Made by a program: the position numbers and the translations under genes. A stretch of DNA of 32,500 nucleotides from Neocallimastix lanati (nom. inval.) (Eukaryota; Neocallimastigomycota; Neocallimastigomycetes; Neocallimastigales; Neocallimastigaceae): NCBI GenBank assembly GCA_016946835.1, contig JACVTC010000032.1, positions 427,501 through 460,000 of the forward strand. Direction: 5' to 3'. Below the pieces are notes generated by a model. The model saw nothing but the letters and a program-made list of their open reading frames with translations. It was not told where the DNA came from and made no database searches. Below are positions 31,759 to 32,500 of this stretch, one piece after another (the stretch's first letter is position 1; every line of letters starts with the position of its first letter).

Positions 31759-32015
31759 GCTAACTACAGAAGGAACATTCCACTGAAAAAAAATAGCCCT
31801 TCACAAACCAAAAGAGAGAGTCAACGTTATAGTAAAAGGCGTACCTCTATTACTTCATTACCATTACTAGTCATTTTTTTTTTTTTTGATATAGATCTTT
31901 ATACATCAATAATAATAATTGTTCTTCTCATAACAACGACAACAAATCTATGGAAATTGAATCTTCTGATACAATTTTCTCTCTTGGTTTGAGGATGAAT
32001 TTATCGGAATACTAA
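31759..32015 (+). pseudogene. basic/Ser-rich then Asn-rich coding-like fragment, unrecognised
   Basis: One plus frame is open from 31759 to TGA 31990-31992 and is convincing only up to about 31875 (NSPSQTKRESQRYSKRRTS). Another is open from 31890 to TAA 32013-32015 and reads NNCSSHNNDNNKSMEIESSD followed by FSLGLRMNLSEY. A 14-T tract (31874-31887) lies between the two good parts and is the likely place of the frame change. An ATG at 31950-31952 could start a 21-residue peptide but is more likely internal. Sequence before 31759 (about 31700-31755) is also GC-richer with stops. Most simply this is the 3' end of a decayed or intron-containing gene. Confidence 0.33.
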
Positions 32016-32500
32016 CATAATTTTTTTTTTTTTTTTATTTTTTTCCATTTAGCAATCAATTTATTGGACTTCAAAAAACAATAATTTATTATTATTTAAA
32101 TAATATTGATATAAAAGAGTAACATGAGAAGATGAAGAAGATGAAGAAGAATAAGAAGAAAAAAGATACTTTTATAAATAATAATAAAACTGTTAACTTC
32201 AGAAAAAAAAAACTTTTATAAATAATACTAGAGTTTTCAATTTCAGAAAAACAAAAAAAAAAAAAAATTTTTTTATCAAAGATATTAAAATATTATTTTA
32301 ATAATTTATATTTTAGATACAAATAACTATAAGGTAATAAAGAAATATTTTCTTTTAATACCATATAATATTAAATGGATAATTAATAATTATTTTAAAA
32401 GAAAATAATGATATAATAATAAAAAAAAATTATTCTATAATTATATATTATTCTATACTCCAAAAAAAAAAAAAAAAAATAATAATAATAATAATAATAA
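32016..32500. other. low-complexity tail of the window
   Basis: Contains a GAAGAT-type purine repeat (32125-32160), a two-copy tandem duplication (32168-32250), A tracts and an (AAT)n run at the very end (about 32478-32500). No gene is seen. Confidence 0.7.
32168..32250 (+). repeat. two-copy 44-bp diverged tandem duplication
   Basis: ACTTTTATAAATAATA...TTTCAGAAAAA-type sequence starts at 32168 and again at 32212 with several substitutions. Both copies end in a TTCAG-A tract. Confidence 0.75.

Noticed and set aside
1-32500. A social amoeba (Dictyostelium-like) or Plasmodium origin
   Set aside because: Composition alone would fit, but an intact Ty1/copia element with this gene style points more to an anaerobic fungus. 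Not excluded, since no phylogenetic marker is present.

Overview
The window looks like nuclear DNA of a eukaryote with an extremely A+T-rich genome. Noncoding sequence is almost pure A and T. It is packed with homopolymers (single-base tracts up to 50 nt), AAT/ATT and AAAT microsatellites, and two long heptanucleotide arrays. The few coding stretches stand out because they contain G and C. Together with a standard-code Ty1/copia retrotransposon and Asn/Ser/Lys-rich proteins, this fits best an anaerobic gut fungus (Neocallimastigomycota). A social amoeba is the main alternative. The assignment is an inference from composition and element type, not from a marker gene.

Layout. 1-403: 3' end of a plus-strand protein-coding gene, frame-disrupted at a 26-A tract and possibly containing one intron. 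404-6087: gene desert. 6088-12151: a complete, apparently intact Ty1/copia LTR retrotransposon on the minus strand. It has 5-bp target duplications (gatat), two 257-bp LTRs differing at 2 positions, gag, a pol ORF in another frame overlapping gag, a polypurine tract and a primer-binding site. 12152-27557: a desert of about 15 kb holding two AATAAAT heptamer arrays (14977-15439 and 23437-24283), very long T tracts and a few doubtful small ORFs. 27558-28115: the only ordinary host gene seen whole, a 185-residue Ser-rich protein with an acidic DSD tract and an RVxF-like motif. 28116-29971: desert with A tracts and CAAAA-type repeats. 29972-32015: a cluster of relatively GC-rich, coding-like but broken fragments on both strands, with a tandem repeat and many homopolymers, most simply read as pseudogene debris. 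32016-32500: low-complexity sequence.

The genes do not form a pathway. The best-supported biology is the retrotransposon. Gag and pol together supply capsid, protease, integrase, reverse transcriptase and RNase H. The sequence next to the 5' LTR matches the anticodon arm of tRNA-Lys(CUU), which suggests copia-style priming by a tRNA half, but with a different tRNA. Gag and pol appear to be linked by a +1 frame change. Integrase and reverse transcriptase are separated by an unusually long Asn-rich linker that contains twelve octapeptide repeats and a duplicated basic block. No rRNA, tRNA or CRISPR feature was found.
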